From contig JAIVFH010000081.1 of assembly GCA_025765595.1 (NCBI GenBank), positions 1 to 64,000 of the forward strand: 64,000 nt of DNA, written 5' to 3'. The notes under the pieces are model-generated. The model had not been told where the DNA came from. It searched no databases and was given only the letters and a program-made list of their open reading frames with translations. The position numbers and the translations under genes were made by a program. This stretch comes from Obelidium mucronatum. Taxonomy: Eukaryota; Chytridiomycota; Chytridiomycetes; Chytridiales; Chytriomycetaceae. Below are positions 50,244 through 61,536 of the stretch, piece by piece; position 1 is the first letter of the stretch; each line of letters starts with the position of its first letter.

Positions 50244-51456
50244 ATGCCACCCAAACGCAAAAGCAAGAACAGGCAGAGCAGGAAAGCAACAGGGACTGCC
50301 CCTGAGCAGCTTTGTCCTGTGCAACATACTCCAGAACAGCGGATGCATCCTGTCTTGCCTGAAACCAGGCCGTTGCTGGTGTCTGAGTTTATATTGGAAC
50401 CATCCAACGTTCATGACCACATCTATCCCCGACCAACGCCGTTTTTTGTTCTGTCCGTCAAGGCAAAGCTGCCACATGATTGGATTGAGAGCAGCCGCAT
50501 GGCTTTCCTTGACAATCTGGATATTGTCCTCAGGCACAAGCACTCGGTGCGACATGGCGGCGGCAGTCGAAAGTACAGCTGGCGCATTTCAACCATAGAC
50601 TCCAAGTCCGTGCTTGACTTGGAGATTTGGCCACTACTGGTTGGCAAGATTCCATCTGATGCCCTGGCTGTGACCACCGATATGATGCACAAGGCACTGG
50701 AGTTTACAGCCAAATTGATACCCCCTTTTCCAAGTAAATAGTGGTCACAAATCAATTTCAATTAAACTAATAACAATTGATCAGCGCTCCCCGATTACTC
50801 TGACATGGAGGCTCTCCTGGCGCGCTAACCCTGCGCGTTTGCCCCAGAATTTCGACCCGACAACCTGTGACTACAAAGCATTCGACCAAATATACGCGGA
50901 CCCTGACAATAACATCACCTCAGAGGGTCAGATTCGAAGTAGTGCCGCTGTTGCTTTTCTGGACGGATACAGTCACTCAAGGCGATTTGTTGAGCTGGCC
51001 AGGAATGTTTTATATGATGGTATTGCATCCTCATGTTTTAACTATTTATGAACTAAGTTTGTTGCTCTAGGCGTTTCAATGATAAATTATCTTGACGACG
51101 ACGAGATTACACAGCAGTTGATGTGGTATATGCGAGCAGCTCAATTGGTTGATTTATACGACGATTCCTGCTTGCCGATTGTTAGTGACATGTTGGAGAA
51201 CATCACTCAAATGTCATTGACTGAGTGGGCTGAATATAGCTCTGGGATAGTGGGGGGCGCAAATGGACTGGAAGAAGGAGTTGTGGAGAAAAACGAAGTG
51301 GATACCCAACTCATGGTGTTCCTCGACAATGAGGACGACGAGGAAGACCAGGAGGAAATCGTAAAAGGAAGGGCTCATACTGCAAATATAGGCAAAAAAC
51401 GAAAGAGGATTGTGTGTTCCGATTCTGATTCTGACTATGTGCTTTCAGAAAAATAA
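50244..51456 (+). CDS. element-borne protein of unknown function (frame step, or two genes)
   Basis: ATG 50244 starts a basic leader (MPPKRKSKNRQSRK). Exon 1 ends at 50733 and the acceptor at 50784 gives LPDYSDMEALLAR and then a stop at 50826-50828. One base skipped near 50818 instead continues into RANPARLPQNFDPTTCDYK... through an intron (51020-51070) to a very acidic tail and a KKRKR motif ending at 51456. Either two genes are present, the second lacking an ATG, or one gene has a +1 step. No domain was recognised. Confidence 0.45.
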
Positions 51457-51544
51457 ATTGTTTCCAATTATCAGCCCTCACACGTTGAAGATTTGTCTTT
51501 GCATATCATCTTTGCATATCAAATGGCCACAGGTTTTTCAGAAT

Positions 51545-52375
51545 CAAAACCAGCTGTACTCAGCACGCGCTGGAGCCAGCAGCGACGGTGAGACAACCTG
51601 CCGTATCGATTCCAAGTCAGTTCCAGAGTTAAAAATTCCAAAATCGATTCAAGACTTAAGCACCAGCTGTGCTTAGCACGCGCTGGTGCCAGCAGCGACG
51701 GTGAGACAACCCGCCCGTCGCGCTGTGTGCCCCGCATCGATTCCAAGCCAATTCCAGAACTTTCGAAACTTGACCAAATTTCCAGAATCGATTCAAGGCT
51801 CAAGCACCAGCTGTGCTTAGCACGCGCTGGTGCCAGCAGCAACGGTGAGACAACCCGCCCGTCGCGCCGTGTGCCCCGCATCGATTCCAAGCCAATTCCA
51901 GAACTTTCGAAACTTAACCGAAATTCCAGAATCGATTCAAGGCTCAAGCACCAGCTGTGATTAGCACGCGCTGGTGCCAGCAGCGACGGTGAGACAACCC
52001 GCCCGTTGTGCTGTTTGCCCCGCATCGATTCCAAGTCAATTCCAGAACTTTCGAAACTCCAGCAAGTTAAAAATTCCAGAATCGATTCAAGACTTAAGCA
52101 CCAGCTGTGCTTAGCACGCGCTGGTGCCAGCAGCGACGGTGAGACAACCCGCCCGTCGCGCCGTGTGCCCCGCATCGATTCAAAGTCAAGTCCAGAACTT
52201 TCGAAACTTAACCGAAATTCCAGAATCGATTCAAGGCTCAAGCACCAGCTGTGCTTAGCACGCGCTGGTGCCAGCAGCGATGGTGAGAAAACCCGCCCGT
52301 CGCGCTGTTTGCCCCGCATCGATTCCAAGTCAATTCCAGAGTTAAAAATTCCAGAATCAATTGTCGCGCTGTGTG
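51545..52375 (-). repeat. large internal repeat array (about 6-7 units)
   Basis: Same unit as the other arrays but inverted. It lies next to the 3' end of the integrase-like gene. Units are in multiples of three, and long open frames exist on both strands (for example 51519-52328 minus and 52006-52503 plus), but they show repeat structure, not a protein family. Confidence 0.85.
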
Positions 52376-52439
52376 CCCAGGGTCAATATTTATTTAAAAT
52401 GTTTATGAAATTGAAGAATGCCCGGCATCATTTGGGGAC

Positions 52440-54823
52440 TACCATTTTATGGGATCATCTTCTTCAAGGTCCTGTGAAGTTGCTCCCTGGTATCTGTGGA
52501 TGAGGGCCGCCCAACCGACTTGGTTGTTGATGTATGTCACCATTTGCTTCATCACTGGCCAAATGGACTCAATGGAGGTTACTTTTGACTTTCCACATGC
52601 TTGATGGGCCTCAATTAAGTACAGTTTAATTTCGTCTGGGAAGAGTTGGCTGTGCTTGTTGCTTTGTAGGCCATCAATAATAGGTTGAAGAACCTTTGGA
52701 TCAACTTGAATCCCCATCTTCTCCGCCTGGTAAAGATGAGGATCGTGCATTAAATTAACTGCTTTGCTGCCAGCTCCACTGGGCAGCACCCGGTTCCTCT
52801 GAAGTCTCTTGTCTCTCAAGTTGAACTTTCTACGATACTCATCAAAGATGCCATTCAAGTAGGGGATTGCCAAATACTGGAAAACTGTTCTGTAAAAATG
52901 CAGATCAGGATTTACTTTGGGGTGGTGGCCTGCCATACCGGTGAACCATGTCTTTAACGTCATAGTGCATGCCCCGTTCCCCCTCCTCCAGGCGATTCAA
53001 CAAGTCAAATCCTATTTGGCGTAAAAAATGTGACCAAAAACATTCTATTTTTTGGTTGAGTCTTGAGTCGTATACTGTTCTGTGGCTTTTTTCTGGATCT
53101 CGGTCCAATACAGTTTTGTCTTCTGGATGCAGTTCCAAGTATGCTTCAATCAGATCCCCAACAATTTTGCACTGAATTTTTCCTGGCAGTATGTTTTCTG
53201 TCCCTCTATCTGAAATAGTAGTGTCCCACACTCCTGAATGTGTTTGAGTTGAGCTCCAAATCAAACCCAACAACAAGAAGGCATCTCACGAGAAACTTCT
53301 GACATGCCTCCAAATATTTAATGGCAATAAGTGAGCCCTGTCGATTTGTTTTGTGTGCCCAGAGATGAACAAGGAATCTGCTGAAGCAATCAATAGTGCC
53401 ATGGACATAGACACCATATCTTCCTGAAACAAGGCGGGTATGAATAAAAAAATAATTAAATTTGCATCCATTTTGACCTTACTGAATTTGTCGTGTTGGT
53501 CGTATGCATATGTCTCAAAAGGGCCATTACCCACAAAATTGTTTCTTTTAAGCTTTCGGTACTTTCGAGAGTCAACCAAGGATGCCTCCATGGCCCTCAA
53601 AAGTTTACGAACGCTATTGCTACATGTTAAGGAAGTTAGTACAGCTTAACCCCACTTGGGAAGATTTTACCGGGGCATCGGTATGTTGTGCACCAGATGT
53701 AAATGCTGTGCCATTAGCCTGTATCCCATGCGCTCCCCAACGTTTTGACGGTATGTTAAAATAGCTCTTCTTGCGCTTTTCCATTTCAGCTATCTCCTCC
53801 AAAGTGTGTCCTCGACGGCGTAATTTATGTGTTTCCATGTACTTCTGAAACGTCCGCTTCCTATCAAAAAGAAGTGTGTTAGAGGCACTCCAAAACCATT
53901 TTTAATATTAAAAATAAGATTACGTAAAAACATGTCCAGCTTCAAGAAGCTTCTCCCTGATTTTTGTGTGCGTGTCTCCTGCCCAAAAATAGTGCAACAC
54001 TATTAATTTCTCATGGCAGGACAAGCAACATGGTGTACTCGTAGCATCAACTGGGTCAATAAATGAGTGACTTGGGTTTTGGATGCAACATGCTCTATCT
54101 GGGGTTTTTTCCTGTTCCCGTGGCCTCAAATGTAGCTTGGTGATGTGGCTGTTGAAACGGCATCATTGTCCAAACTCTGACATTCAATTTTGCAAGCATT
54201 ACACACAAATCGGATAGTGTCCTCGAAAGGGTCATCTGCAGTTTGAAATGGATCGCCATCTGGGATATCTTCAGCTACTTCTTGCACCAAAACTTCAAAA
54301 AGTTCATCAAGTGGAAAAACTTCCCCACACCCATAACATTGGGGAGATTTCTTGCATGGGTCGCATATTACTGTCGATTCCATTGGGGCTGGACTAGAAA
54401 CAGAATTCCCGCAAAAGCAGCAGATATACTCTGCTTCGTAAAATGTAAGGTAATTATTACTCAGAGAAAAGACTTGCCTTGAATCTCACTTCCATTGCAG
54501 CCTTCACAACACAGAAGGGAACTCTCTGTATCTTTAAGCAGTTCAGCTTTTAGATGTTCGTCCCCACATATGCCACATGTTGCCTTCTCCACTTCCTCAG
54601 AGTTACATTGAGCACAACAAAACTCTGAAGGATCCGCTTCATTTCGTGCCATTTGAGAGGGCGGCCATTGTTTCCCACAAAGGAGGCAGTATTCCCAATC
54701 TTCTTCAATCAGGAGTTTGTCATGACAAGGTTGGCACACGGAAACCCCCGATTCTTCGTCCATGAACATGTCCTTCACAGCAAAGAATTGGCTGCAAAGC
54801 CCGCATTCTTCAGTCGCTGACAT
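52440..54823 (-). CDS. integrase-like DDE transposase with N-terminal zinc ribbons
   Basis: ATG at 54823. The N-terminus has repeated Cys pairs (CGLCSQFF, CQPCHDK, CLLCGKQW, CAQCNSEE, CGICGDEH, then CCFCGNS after an intron, CDPC, CYGCGEVF, CNACKIEC). The middle has YDQHDKF and, after an intron, GVYVHGTIDCFSRF, then SDRGTENI, then DSRLNQKIECFWSHF. These give the Asp, Asp and Glu of a retroviral-integrase-like core. The tail (ending EDDPIKW at 52440) is helical. Introns of ~50-60 nt join most exons. Three junctions are out of phase (near 54145, 53655 and 53245), so it may be damaged or mis-called. It presumably mobilises the element. Confidence 0.7.
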
Positions 54824-54973
54824 TGAAACAATGCTTTCTAGATTTGGAATTCAATTATTCTAATTTTTCTAATTTTGGAACTGCTTTATTACTTGTTTTT
54901 TTGGGAAACACACTTCCTAAAAAATCCAAGTCCTTTTCCTCGTCCCGCCATTTGGTCCAATTCAACTTTGCTA

Positions 54974-57333
54974 CTAACAAGAAATTCCAGCTCCCTTGAT
55001 CTCAAGGTTCGATAACGGAACTTTGCTTCGGCAATTGTTCCAGTCGTTGATCCACCCATCCGCAGATTGCCTCGACTGCCTTAAATGCCAAAGAACAAAG
55101 AGACCACAATCGTGGCTGTTTGTTTGGGTGGCACTTTCTAGAAAAAATATTCCTGGGCGCGTGGTTTGAAAGGCTTTTGCAACCACACAAGATACATATC
55201 TCACTGCAGTGAGCAGTAGGGGCAGAATTGACGTAGTATATGGCATGATTGATTCGATGATAGTAAACTGAAAACCAATGGCCTCCGTAAGACCTCCGGG
55301 TTAGGGTTAGGGTTTGGACAGGAGTGAAGAAGGAACATGGAATAGCAATCCCTTTGTTGTCTTTGGGGAGCAAACTCATGCTCAGACGCACAGCTTCACG
55401 TTTGAAAAAAGAACCATCCCCTTTCTTGTAACCATCAGTGAAACCAGTTGGAACGTATCGAAACAGGGGACATCTGGTTTCAAGAAGAGAGGCAACACCG
55501 TCAATAACTTCCCCGGAAATGTCCCCATGAGCATGGACCAGTGGATCATTCACGTGAAGAAGGGAACAAAGATCAGAGTGGTCCAAGTATCCAATTCGTA
55601 CACGCTTGTCGGAGAGGGCTTTCAAAACAGCATTGGAGTACAACCTGTTGAATACTGGAAGATTTTTCCCACATTCGAGCAAGGAAATCTTGCGGGCGTT
55701 CATCAATGTCCGAGTGTCGTCACGGTTGTAGTACTCCAATGCCTGTTTCAAGCAATGTTCTTGTAATACCAGCAGACGGGAATCCAAGTCAAAGTGAGAG
55801 TAGTTGGATGTAATTTGGTCAGTCAGTTTCTTGACAACTGTTTTATCGCATATTCTTTGCAACAGTTTTTTCCAACATTCCAACCCAACAACTCCCATCA
55901 TCTGTTGGGTGGTGTATACCAACTTGTAGTACTCCAGATTTTCTTCTTCTATGTCTAGACAAAAAGCTTCCAATTCCTTGGCAAGGTTGGCTGAGATGTA
56001 CCGAGTAGCAGCGCGAGCCATTGGGAACAGGTTGGTTCAAAGCTTCCAGTAGCAGAATATCAAATTCCAACATAGCAAATTCCCCGTGGCAGCCAATAAA
56101 GTGGTAAAAACTGTCGAACTTGGTCTTAAAGAACATGTCTTCCGTCCAGCCTTCCGACGATGGCAAAGCCTGGGCCACAACAGAAAGGTCTGCATCATTC
56201 GAACTGGTCGGCACCCAGTTATGCTCTATTAAGAAGAGGTTGTGTAAGTAAAATTGTATCAGATAGTAATATATATTCCAACAAATAAAATTCTCACCTT
56301 TATAGTGGGCACACTGGCACAAACCCCAAAAACCAGTGAGTCGCTTTTGTTGGAGTATTGCAGGTGCTACACCTCAATTGGTTAACTGGAACAACTTCAA
56401 GCGACGGATCTGATCCGATCCCAAGTGATGGTAATGGTTTGTCAGGAAAAAACGGCGGCAATGGGTTCTTGACTCGGATTCTTTTCGACGGCCTGGCCGT
56501 ATCAGCAACCGCCGCAAACACTTCATGCGTCACCGATTGCTTTTCAAGTCCCCCTGTTTTTGGATGAACATTGGCCTTGCCAGAGGTACCAAAAGTGAAG
56601 GACGAGAACAGGGGAGTGGTTGAATGCAAATTTTCGGTCGTTTCCCAATTTCGAAATGCCGCAACACTACGGGACTTCGAAGCCATGAACGAAAGGAAAT
56701 CCCCTGCGTCCTCTCCATCCATTTTGTCGTCACCGGTGCATCCAACCCTACTGGCTGACTTGGCCAAAACTTCAACGCCTGGTTCAACATTGTGAGTTTG
56801 AGGTAGAGATGCTGGAGCCACATGAACACTTGACTTGGTCCTTTTGTACACAGTATTTTCAGCCATTGCAGCCTCATCGTCTCCGACGCAATTTCCATCA
56901 ATACGTTGGTCGAGTTTGTCCACCTGGTTTACAACAGTTTTTTCACCCACCAAAGCGGTGTCTTGCTCAGGAACTTTGTTGTTAATATACAAACTGAGAC
57001 CTGGATGCCCTGTGTGTGGATATGTTAGTGTTGGACATCCTTAGCCAAAAAAAGAGAAATCCAACCTGGTACAGAGTCTAGATCTAGTATCAAATACCGA
57101 TCACCAAGAACAGTTACATTGAATTCCGTTTGAACTCCCACATTTCTGGTTGTTGTTGGAGTGCATATTGTTCCAAAAGCTCCAGACATAGGCGGTTTCC
57201 AGATAGCCTGGGACTCTGCAAAACACTTCAACTGTCAACAGAGAACTTCCTGCCAAAAACAAATTATCACACCTCTCTCATCGTTGACTACCGCCTTTGG
57301 GTTGTAGCAGCTTTCTGCTTGGTATGAGAACAT
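54974..57333 (-). CDS. C48 (Ulp1/SENP-like) cysteine protease of the element
   Basis: Starts at ATG 57333 (MFSYQAESCYNPK), with a TATAAAA box about 30 bp upstream. Several exons lead through a Ser/Thr-rich region, basic PSKRIRVKNPLPPFFPDK and a CSTC motif, to a C-terminal protease domain. That domain has His in SYGGHWFSVYYH, Asn in place of Asp in IYYVNSAP, and, across a clean intron (gtgaga...cag), Gln and Cys in TQTNSHDCGLFVLW. The triad order matches the SUMO-protease clan. Such proteases occur in several transposon groups, for example some MULEs and Zisupton. One frame step (+1) lies near 56030; alternatively a separate ORF starts at ATG 56021. Confidence 0.75.
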
Positions 57334-57479
57334 TTGTTTTTCGGTTTTTATTCCTTGCACGCCTTTTATACCTGTTTGCATCAGCAAAAAACTATACACT
57401 AGTCTTGCATACTGGCAGTATAGTTTGAGGCCTCCTCTCGGGGTAATGCGCAGACAAACAACTTTAACAGTGTAGGCAA

Positions 57480-57640
57480 TGCTAGAATCGATTCAAGGCT
57501 CAAGCACCAGCTGTGCTTAGCACGCGCTGGTGCCAGCAGCGATGGTGAGACAACCCGCCCGTCATGCTGCGTGTCCAGCATCGATTCCGAGACATACCCA
57601 GAGCCATCGAAACCCCTGCAAGTTCAATCTAGCATTGGTT
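57480..57640 (-). repeat. subterminal repeat array, right (about 1 unit)
   Basis: Same unit as 45900-46305 in inverted orientation, next to the right terminal repeat. With the left array it extends the inverted symmetry of the element ends. Confidence 0.8.
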
Positions 57641-57654
57641 CAAGACACAGACAC

Positions 57655-57854
57655 CAGCTGTGCATAACAAGCACTGGTGCCTGCTCTGGTGGCGAGAGCA
57701 GGTTGCTTTTGTTGGTAGGTGGACGAAAAAGACCCGAGGGGGTGCTTCAAAAAATCAAAAATGTTTTTTAAAAATAATATTTTTGCTCGGTTCATAATAA
57801 CCACCGTAATTTCGAATGAGAAATCGGAAAAAATCGGTCAACTTTGAAACCCCC
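57655..57854 (-). repeat. right terminal and subterminal inverted repeat
   Basis: Inverted partner of the left end. The match includes CACCCCCTCGGGTCTTTTTC and the segment around ACCAGAGCAGGCACCAGTGC. It ends ACTTTGAAACCCCC at 57854, followed by TA. Confidence 0.85.
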
Positions 57855-59620
57855 TATTTTGTATCCGATTCAGAGACACCACTGCTGCAGATCCACCCGA
57901 GAATAAATTTCCAACAGCTCGGATTGGTTCGGATAAAATATTAAATAAAGATAAAGAGACAAAGATCTTGCTTGCTGTAAGCCCTTGTCCCGTCCCGTTG
58001 TTGATGGCAGAATAGATTGCAAAACTAACCAAAGAAACAAATAGCGGTGTAACAGTTCCAACCAGAGAATTGAAACTCTTTAAAACACCAATCGATTTGA
58101 TGCTCTTCAATTCTAGGTTTCTAGCGTCAGTTACTCTTTTGTGAAATATGATATCCCATCCATAGAGTTTCAAGAGCTTGATACTTGTTAGCGATTCATT
58201 GACGATTTCTATTCGTTGGTCGCCTGCCTTTTGCTTCGAGCTATATACTCTCCTCATTAGTTTGCCAATGACAGCTTGGACAGGCAATGCAAGAATAATA
58301 ACGGCGAGGCCGCCAATGCAAGCCACACCAACCTGTTGCCACAAAAGATAGAGACAAAGTGCAATCTTGGCCGGTATTCCGATCGGATTGTATATCATCA
58401 TTATAAACCATTGAATATGAGTGGTATCAGCAGCCCTAAACCAGATGGATTAACTTTCAATAAAATAGATTTCACTGGCAAGAAAATACACACACGATAT
58501 TTACATCATATTATTAATCTGCCCAGTAGACGTGGACTGCCGGGACGAATTGCTCAGAACCAGCGACTTGCGATAAATGGCGCTGCATAACGAAGATCGT
58601 ATTTGAAATCTAAAGAAACGAGAAATGAGGGATTCGCAAATTTATATAAAGAATCAGACCTCACGCTCATTGTCGACATCCACGTTTGAACTCCCATTAC
58701 CACATTCAATAACCCATTCACCCAAATACCAGCTGCAATCATATATCCGACGTAGTCTTTTGATTGAGAATCTTCAAGAAACAAAAGCATGCTTTGCAGA
58801 AGCACCGGTTCAATAAATGTACAAACGAAGCTGATGCAATATTCCGCAAAGCCGACAACCAATGCAGGATAGAATGCTTTCAGCAGAGCCCGCACTATCC
58901 AAGGTTTTTGGCCGGTCTGTACGCTACGATGAATCTCTGCAGTCCATTGCTTGTCAAACTTTCCATGTATTTCATCACTCGATTGGCTTTTATCAGGACG
59001 CCATAGGCTCTCCAAAGTCAGCTCCTCCCTCTGTCCCTTGACGAATAGAGGCTGCATGTACCAATATGTCACTTGTGAGAATACGTTCACGTTTGATCCT
59101 AATGGGGTGGGTCGCTCTTTGCCACCCGTGACTGGGTCCCTTGAGTAAGTCAGATTTTCCAAGATAAATGATAGAGCATTTAAGGACATTTGGACGATAA
59201 ATATGGTCGAGTTCGCTTGAGTCTAATTGAAAGTCGAAACTTGTCACAAAGGATGCACACTCAAACGCTACCGAAGAGTTAAATAAGTATCCTCACTTTT
59301 CTGAAACGCGTGCGAAGTCGGAAAATCCACACAATAACTGCAAGCAACCAATAAACCAAAAGGCCTGTCGATGCCCGCAAAAACTTTGTATGCTCCACGT
59401 GAAGGACCACAGCGACAGAAGCAGACGCCAGCAAATTAAATACCGCTGCTAAAATCTCCGTGCCAGACTCATGGAAGGCATGGACACTCAAGAGTAGTAT
59501 AGATAGGGCACCGAATGATACCGTTTTTCTTGGCTGATGTTCTCTGCGAAAAGTTGCCCAGAGTATCCAAAAGTTGATCTTGCCTGTGGCACGTGACTTA
59601 TGACAAAACTGTATGGGCAA
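57855..59620 (-). pseudogene. 5' half of the split ABCC-type transporter gene
   Basis: Transcribed from the right. A hydrophobic TMD0-like segment (about 59620-59292; no ATG at its start, so a 5' exon is missing from my model) is spliced to TQANSTIFIVQMSLNALSF, then PLGSNVNVFSQVTYWYMQPL with ABCC-type linker, then TMD1 and AVVSLNRIQN. The frame then enters the element and stops four codons later. The sequence resumes on the other side of the element at 45122. ABCC proteins export conjugates or drugs, or act at the vacuole; this copy is disrupted. Confidence 0.75.
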
Positions 59621-59649
59621 TCAAGGCCAAATATAATGGTTAAGACTCG

Positions 59650-59991
59650 GTGCTCTATTTCATACAAGTAGTTTATTCAGTACATACAAAATCTGAAGAA
59701 TTCCCGATGTTTATCTGTGGTACGCTCACTGCCCAAATGGAATTCAATTTTTTGGATTTCCTGCCCAATTGATCAAGTAAGAAGGATTTGATTGTCGCGG
59801 ATAGGTTCGAAGGGTATCATGAGAAGAACAACCATGTTCATAATGGAAACAGGAAGAATCCATAGATAACAACTCTTTTTATTGGTTTTAGCACCAGCAA
59901 ACCCCGGTGTGAAAAAGGAATGCTTGGTTCACATAAATTTGGCATTATTCCTCCTCACTTTCTGGTAATTCAGAATTAAACTTCACAAACG
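59650..59991. other. intergenic region upstream of the Crinkler-type gene
   Basis: AT-rich, with only short frames. It may hold a missing 5' exon of the ABC gene (minus strand) and the Crinkler promoter. The last ~15 bp before ATG 59992 are repeated before the inverted copy at 61735. Confidence 0.4.
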
Positions 59992-61029
59992 ATGACCACA
60001 ACTGCCCCACCCACTGAGCTGTGGGTCCTGCTCAAGTCAAACACCCCTGGCGCTGTCAACCAAGCCGTACTCGTCTCCACCCAGGACTGCCGTTTTGTGA
60101 CGCACTTCATCAAGGCCATCAAGAAGGAGCTGTCCAACAAGCTGGATGCTATAGCCGTTGACAACATCACCCTCCACACCACCGAGGACAGTCCTGCTCT
60201 GCGCCCTGGTCTTGCTCTCAGCACAATCCTCTCACAGTCTGGCTTCATCAATAACGACGAGTCACCCCTGGTCGTCAAGGCGCAGCCCATTGCTGGCAGC
60301 CCAACGTCCTCGCACTCCAGCAGAACCTCATCGGACGAACCGCACCCAAAACGCCTGAAGCGCTGGAACGAGCTCAACAAGGCCCTGCTTGACAAGAAAA
60401 AAGCAGGCTTCTCAAATAGCAGCACTCCGTACTCTTCCACGAGCTGGTCAGTCGTGTCCCCAATCTTTTTGTCGGCCCGCAAGTTGTACATTCAATCCAG
60501 CACAGACATCCCGGACGGTGATTTCGAGGTCCTTGTGACTATGCTGACCTGGATTTACCGCTGCTACGGCCGCAGCCTGCTTGAAGAAAAGAACAAGAAC
60601 GAGACACAGCGCCTCCATCTCATTGCTCCGGTGCTGTGGTCCGTGGTCCAGCTTCTGCCCGATGTCGAAGTGTGCGTTGAGCACACACTGGATGGCAATC
60701 GCGTATTGGTTTATGGCCGTTTTGAGTTTGTCCTGACTCGTCAGGTCCAAGGCGTGGCCAAGCGCCTCTGTATCGTGGAGGCCAAGCATGATGACTTTGA
60801 ACAGGGGCTGGCGCAGAACCTGCTTGGATGCGAGGCGGTGGCGGACTTGGACAATTCGCATGTGGTCTACGGCATCGTTACGAATTTCGACAAGTGGATC
60901 TTTGTCAAAGATATGGACGAGGAAATCGCTATGGACGAAAATAATTTTGTTGGTTTTGACGGTGACGGTGTTCCTGTTCGTGACCAGTTGATGAAGGTTG
61001 TTGGCAAGATTCATGCGCTATTGAAGTGA
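59992..61029 (+). CDS. Crinkler (CRN)-like effector with nuclease-type C-terminal domain
   Basis: Intronless, 345 aa, no signal peptide. The first ~100 residues form a CRN header-like ubiquitin-type domain (ELWVLLKSN..., IKAIKKELSNKLDAI, then ITLHTTEDS and ALRPGLALSTIL). The C-terminal part has the PD-(D/E)xK-like pattern: VYGRFEFVL with an acidic residue upstream, and CIVEAKHDDF (Glu-x-Lys) followed by a helix with QGLAQNL. Crinklers are known from oomycetes and chytrids and usually act in host nuclei or in conflict with other organisms. The gene is GC-richer than its surroundings. A copy of its 5' end lies inverted downstream. Confidence 0.75.
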   Translation: MTTTAPPTELWVLLKSNTPGAVNQAVLVSTQDCRFVTHFIKAIKKELSNKLDAIAVDNITLHTTEDSPALRPGLALSTILSQSGFINNDESPLVVKAQPIAGSPTSSHSSRTSSDEPHPKRLKRWNELNKALLDKKKAGFSNSSTPYSSTSWSVVSPIFLSARKLYIQSSTDIPDGDFEVLVTMLTWIYRCYGRSLLEEKNKNETQRLHLIAPVLWSVVQLLPDVEVCVEHTLDGNRVLVYGRFEFVLTRQVQGVAKRLCIVEAKHDDFEQGLAQNLLGCEAVADLDNSHVVYGIVTNFDKWIFVKDMDEEIAMDENNFVGFDGDGVPVRDQLMKVVGKIHALLK

Positions 61030-61263
61030 TTTTTTTATGATTTGTTGCGGCACCGTATATTTGCTCTCTTCATTCAGAGTACAAATTCAATAAATGGTAT
61101 TCTCCAAATTTTTTCGTGCTTTATTCTTATTCTTCTGATAGTACTTTCTATGCCATTGTCGCGATCGTTCCTGTTCTTCTGTAACTATCCCAATTCTGTA
61201 GAAATTCGAGATATGTTGTGGCTGTTAATATTCAATTTCACTTTATAATCCAAGCCAAGAAAA

Positions 61264-61443
61264 TCATTTCCCGTAAATACCTGTCTTGTTTTGTTGCGGT
61301 TCAAGAATATGTTCCTTTAACTCGGCAATCTTGACCAGCCTGTCGGCGTTGGGTTTTCGTACGCGAAACCGGGTCGTAAAGTTGGAAACTCTGAACTTGC
61401 CGCCAAGGAAACCGACATCTTTCTCCAACTCTTTTTCGGCCAT
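61264..61443 (-). CDS. small basic protein (59 aa), hypothetical
   Basis: ATG 61443 to stop 61264. Sequence begins MAEKELEKDVGFLGGKF and ends in a Lys-rich stretch. It does not match the Crinkler body and lies just downstream of the inverted header copy, separated by about 95 bp. It could be the 3' exon of a shuffled Crinkler or a separate small gene. No family was recognised. Confidence 0.4.
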   Translation of the reverse strand: MAEKELEKDVGFLGGKFRVSNFTTRFRVRKPNADRLVKIAELKEHILEPQQNKTGIYGK

Positions 61444-61536
61444 TCCCGTATTGATGTATCATAAATGATTTTGTCCATAGAATTCTAAAGCAACGTTTCT
61501 TCCTTACAAATGTAAGCTGGAGCAGGACTGTCCTCG

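Larger units (their letters stand above)
45125..57854. mobile_element. 12.7-kb DNA transposon with TA target duplication
   Basis: Both ends begin GGGGGTTTCAAAGTTG (16/16 as inverted repeats) and are flanked by TA (45123-45124 and 57855-57856). Longer subterminal inverted repeats follow (45729-45895 versus 57655-57835). Inside are an integrase-like gene (52440-54823), a C48 protease gene (54974-57333), an alpha-kinase gene (46407-48481), two or three unknown genes (48543-51456) and four repeat arrays. It splits a host ABC transporter exon. No polB, packaging ATPase or capsid gene is seen, so it is not a Polinton. No reverse transcriptase is seen. It could belong to a large integrase-core DNA transposon group, but I cannot assign a named superfamily. 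Confidence 0.85.

Noticed and set aside
51519..52503. Long open frames on both strands as genes
   Set aside because: They are translations of the repeat units, with the same blocks recurring in register; the openness follows from unit length, not from a protein family.
55140..55215. Frame break in the C48 protease before the catalytic Cys
   Set aside because: A canonical GTGAGA...CAG intron of about 50 nt restores the frame.
55299..55315. Telomere-like TTAGGG repeats
   Set aside because: Only about two and a half units, and they lie in the coding sequence of the C48 protease gene (VQTLTLTRR on the minus strand).
45125..57854. Polinton/Maverick or integrated virus
   Set aside because: No DNA polymerase B, packaging ATPase or capsid protein seen, and the TA duplication and short tips do not fit.
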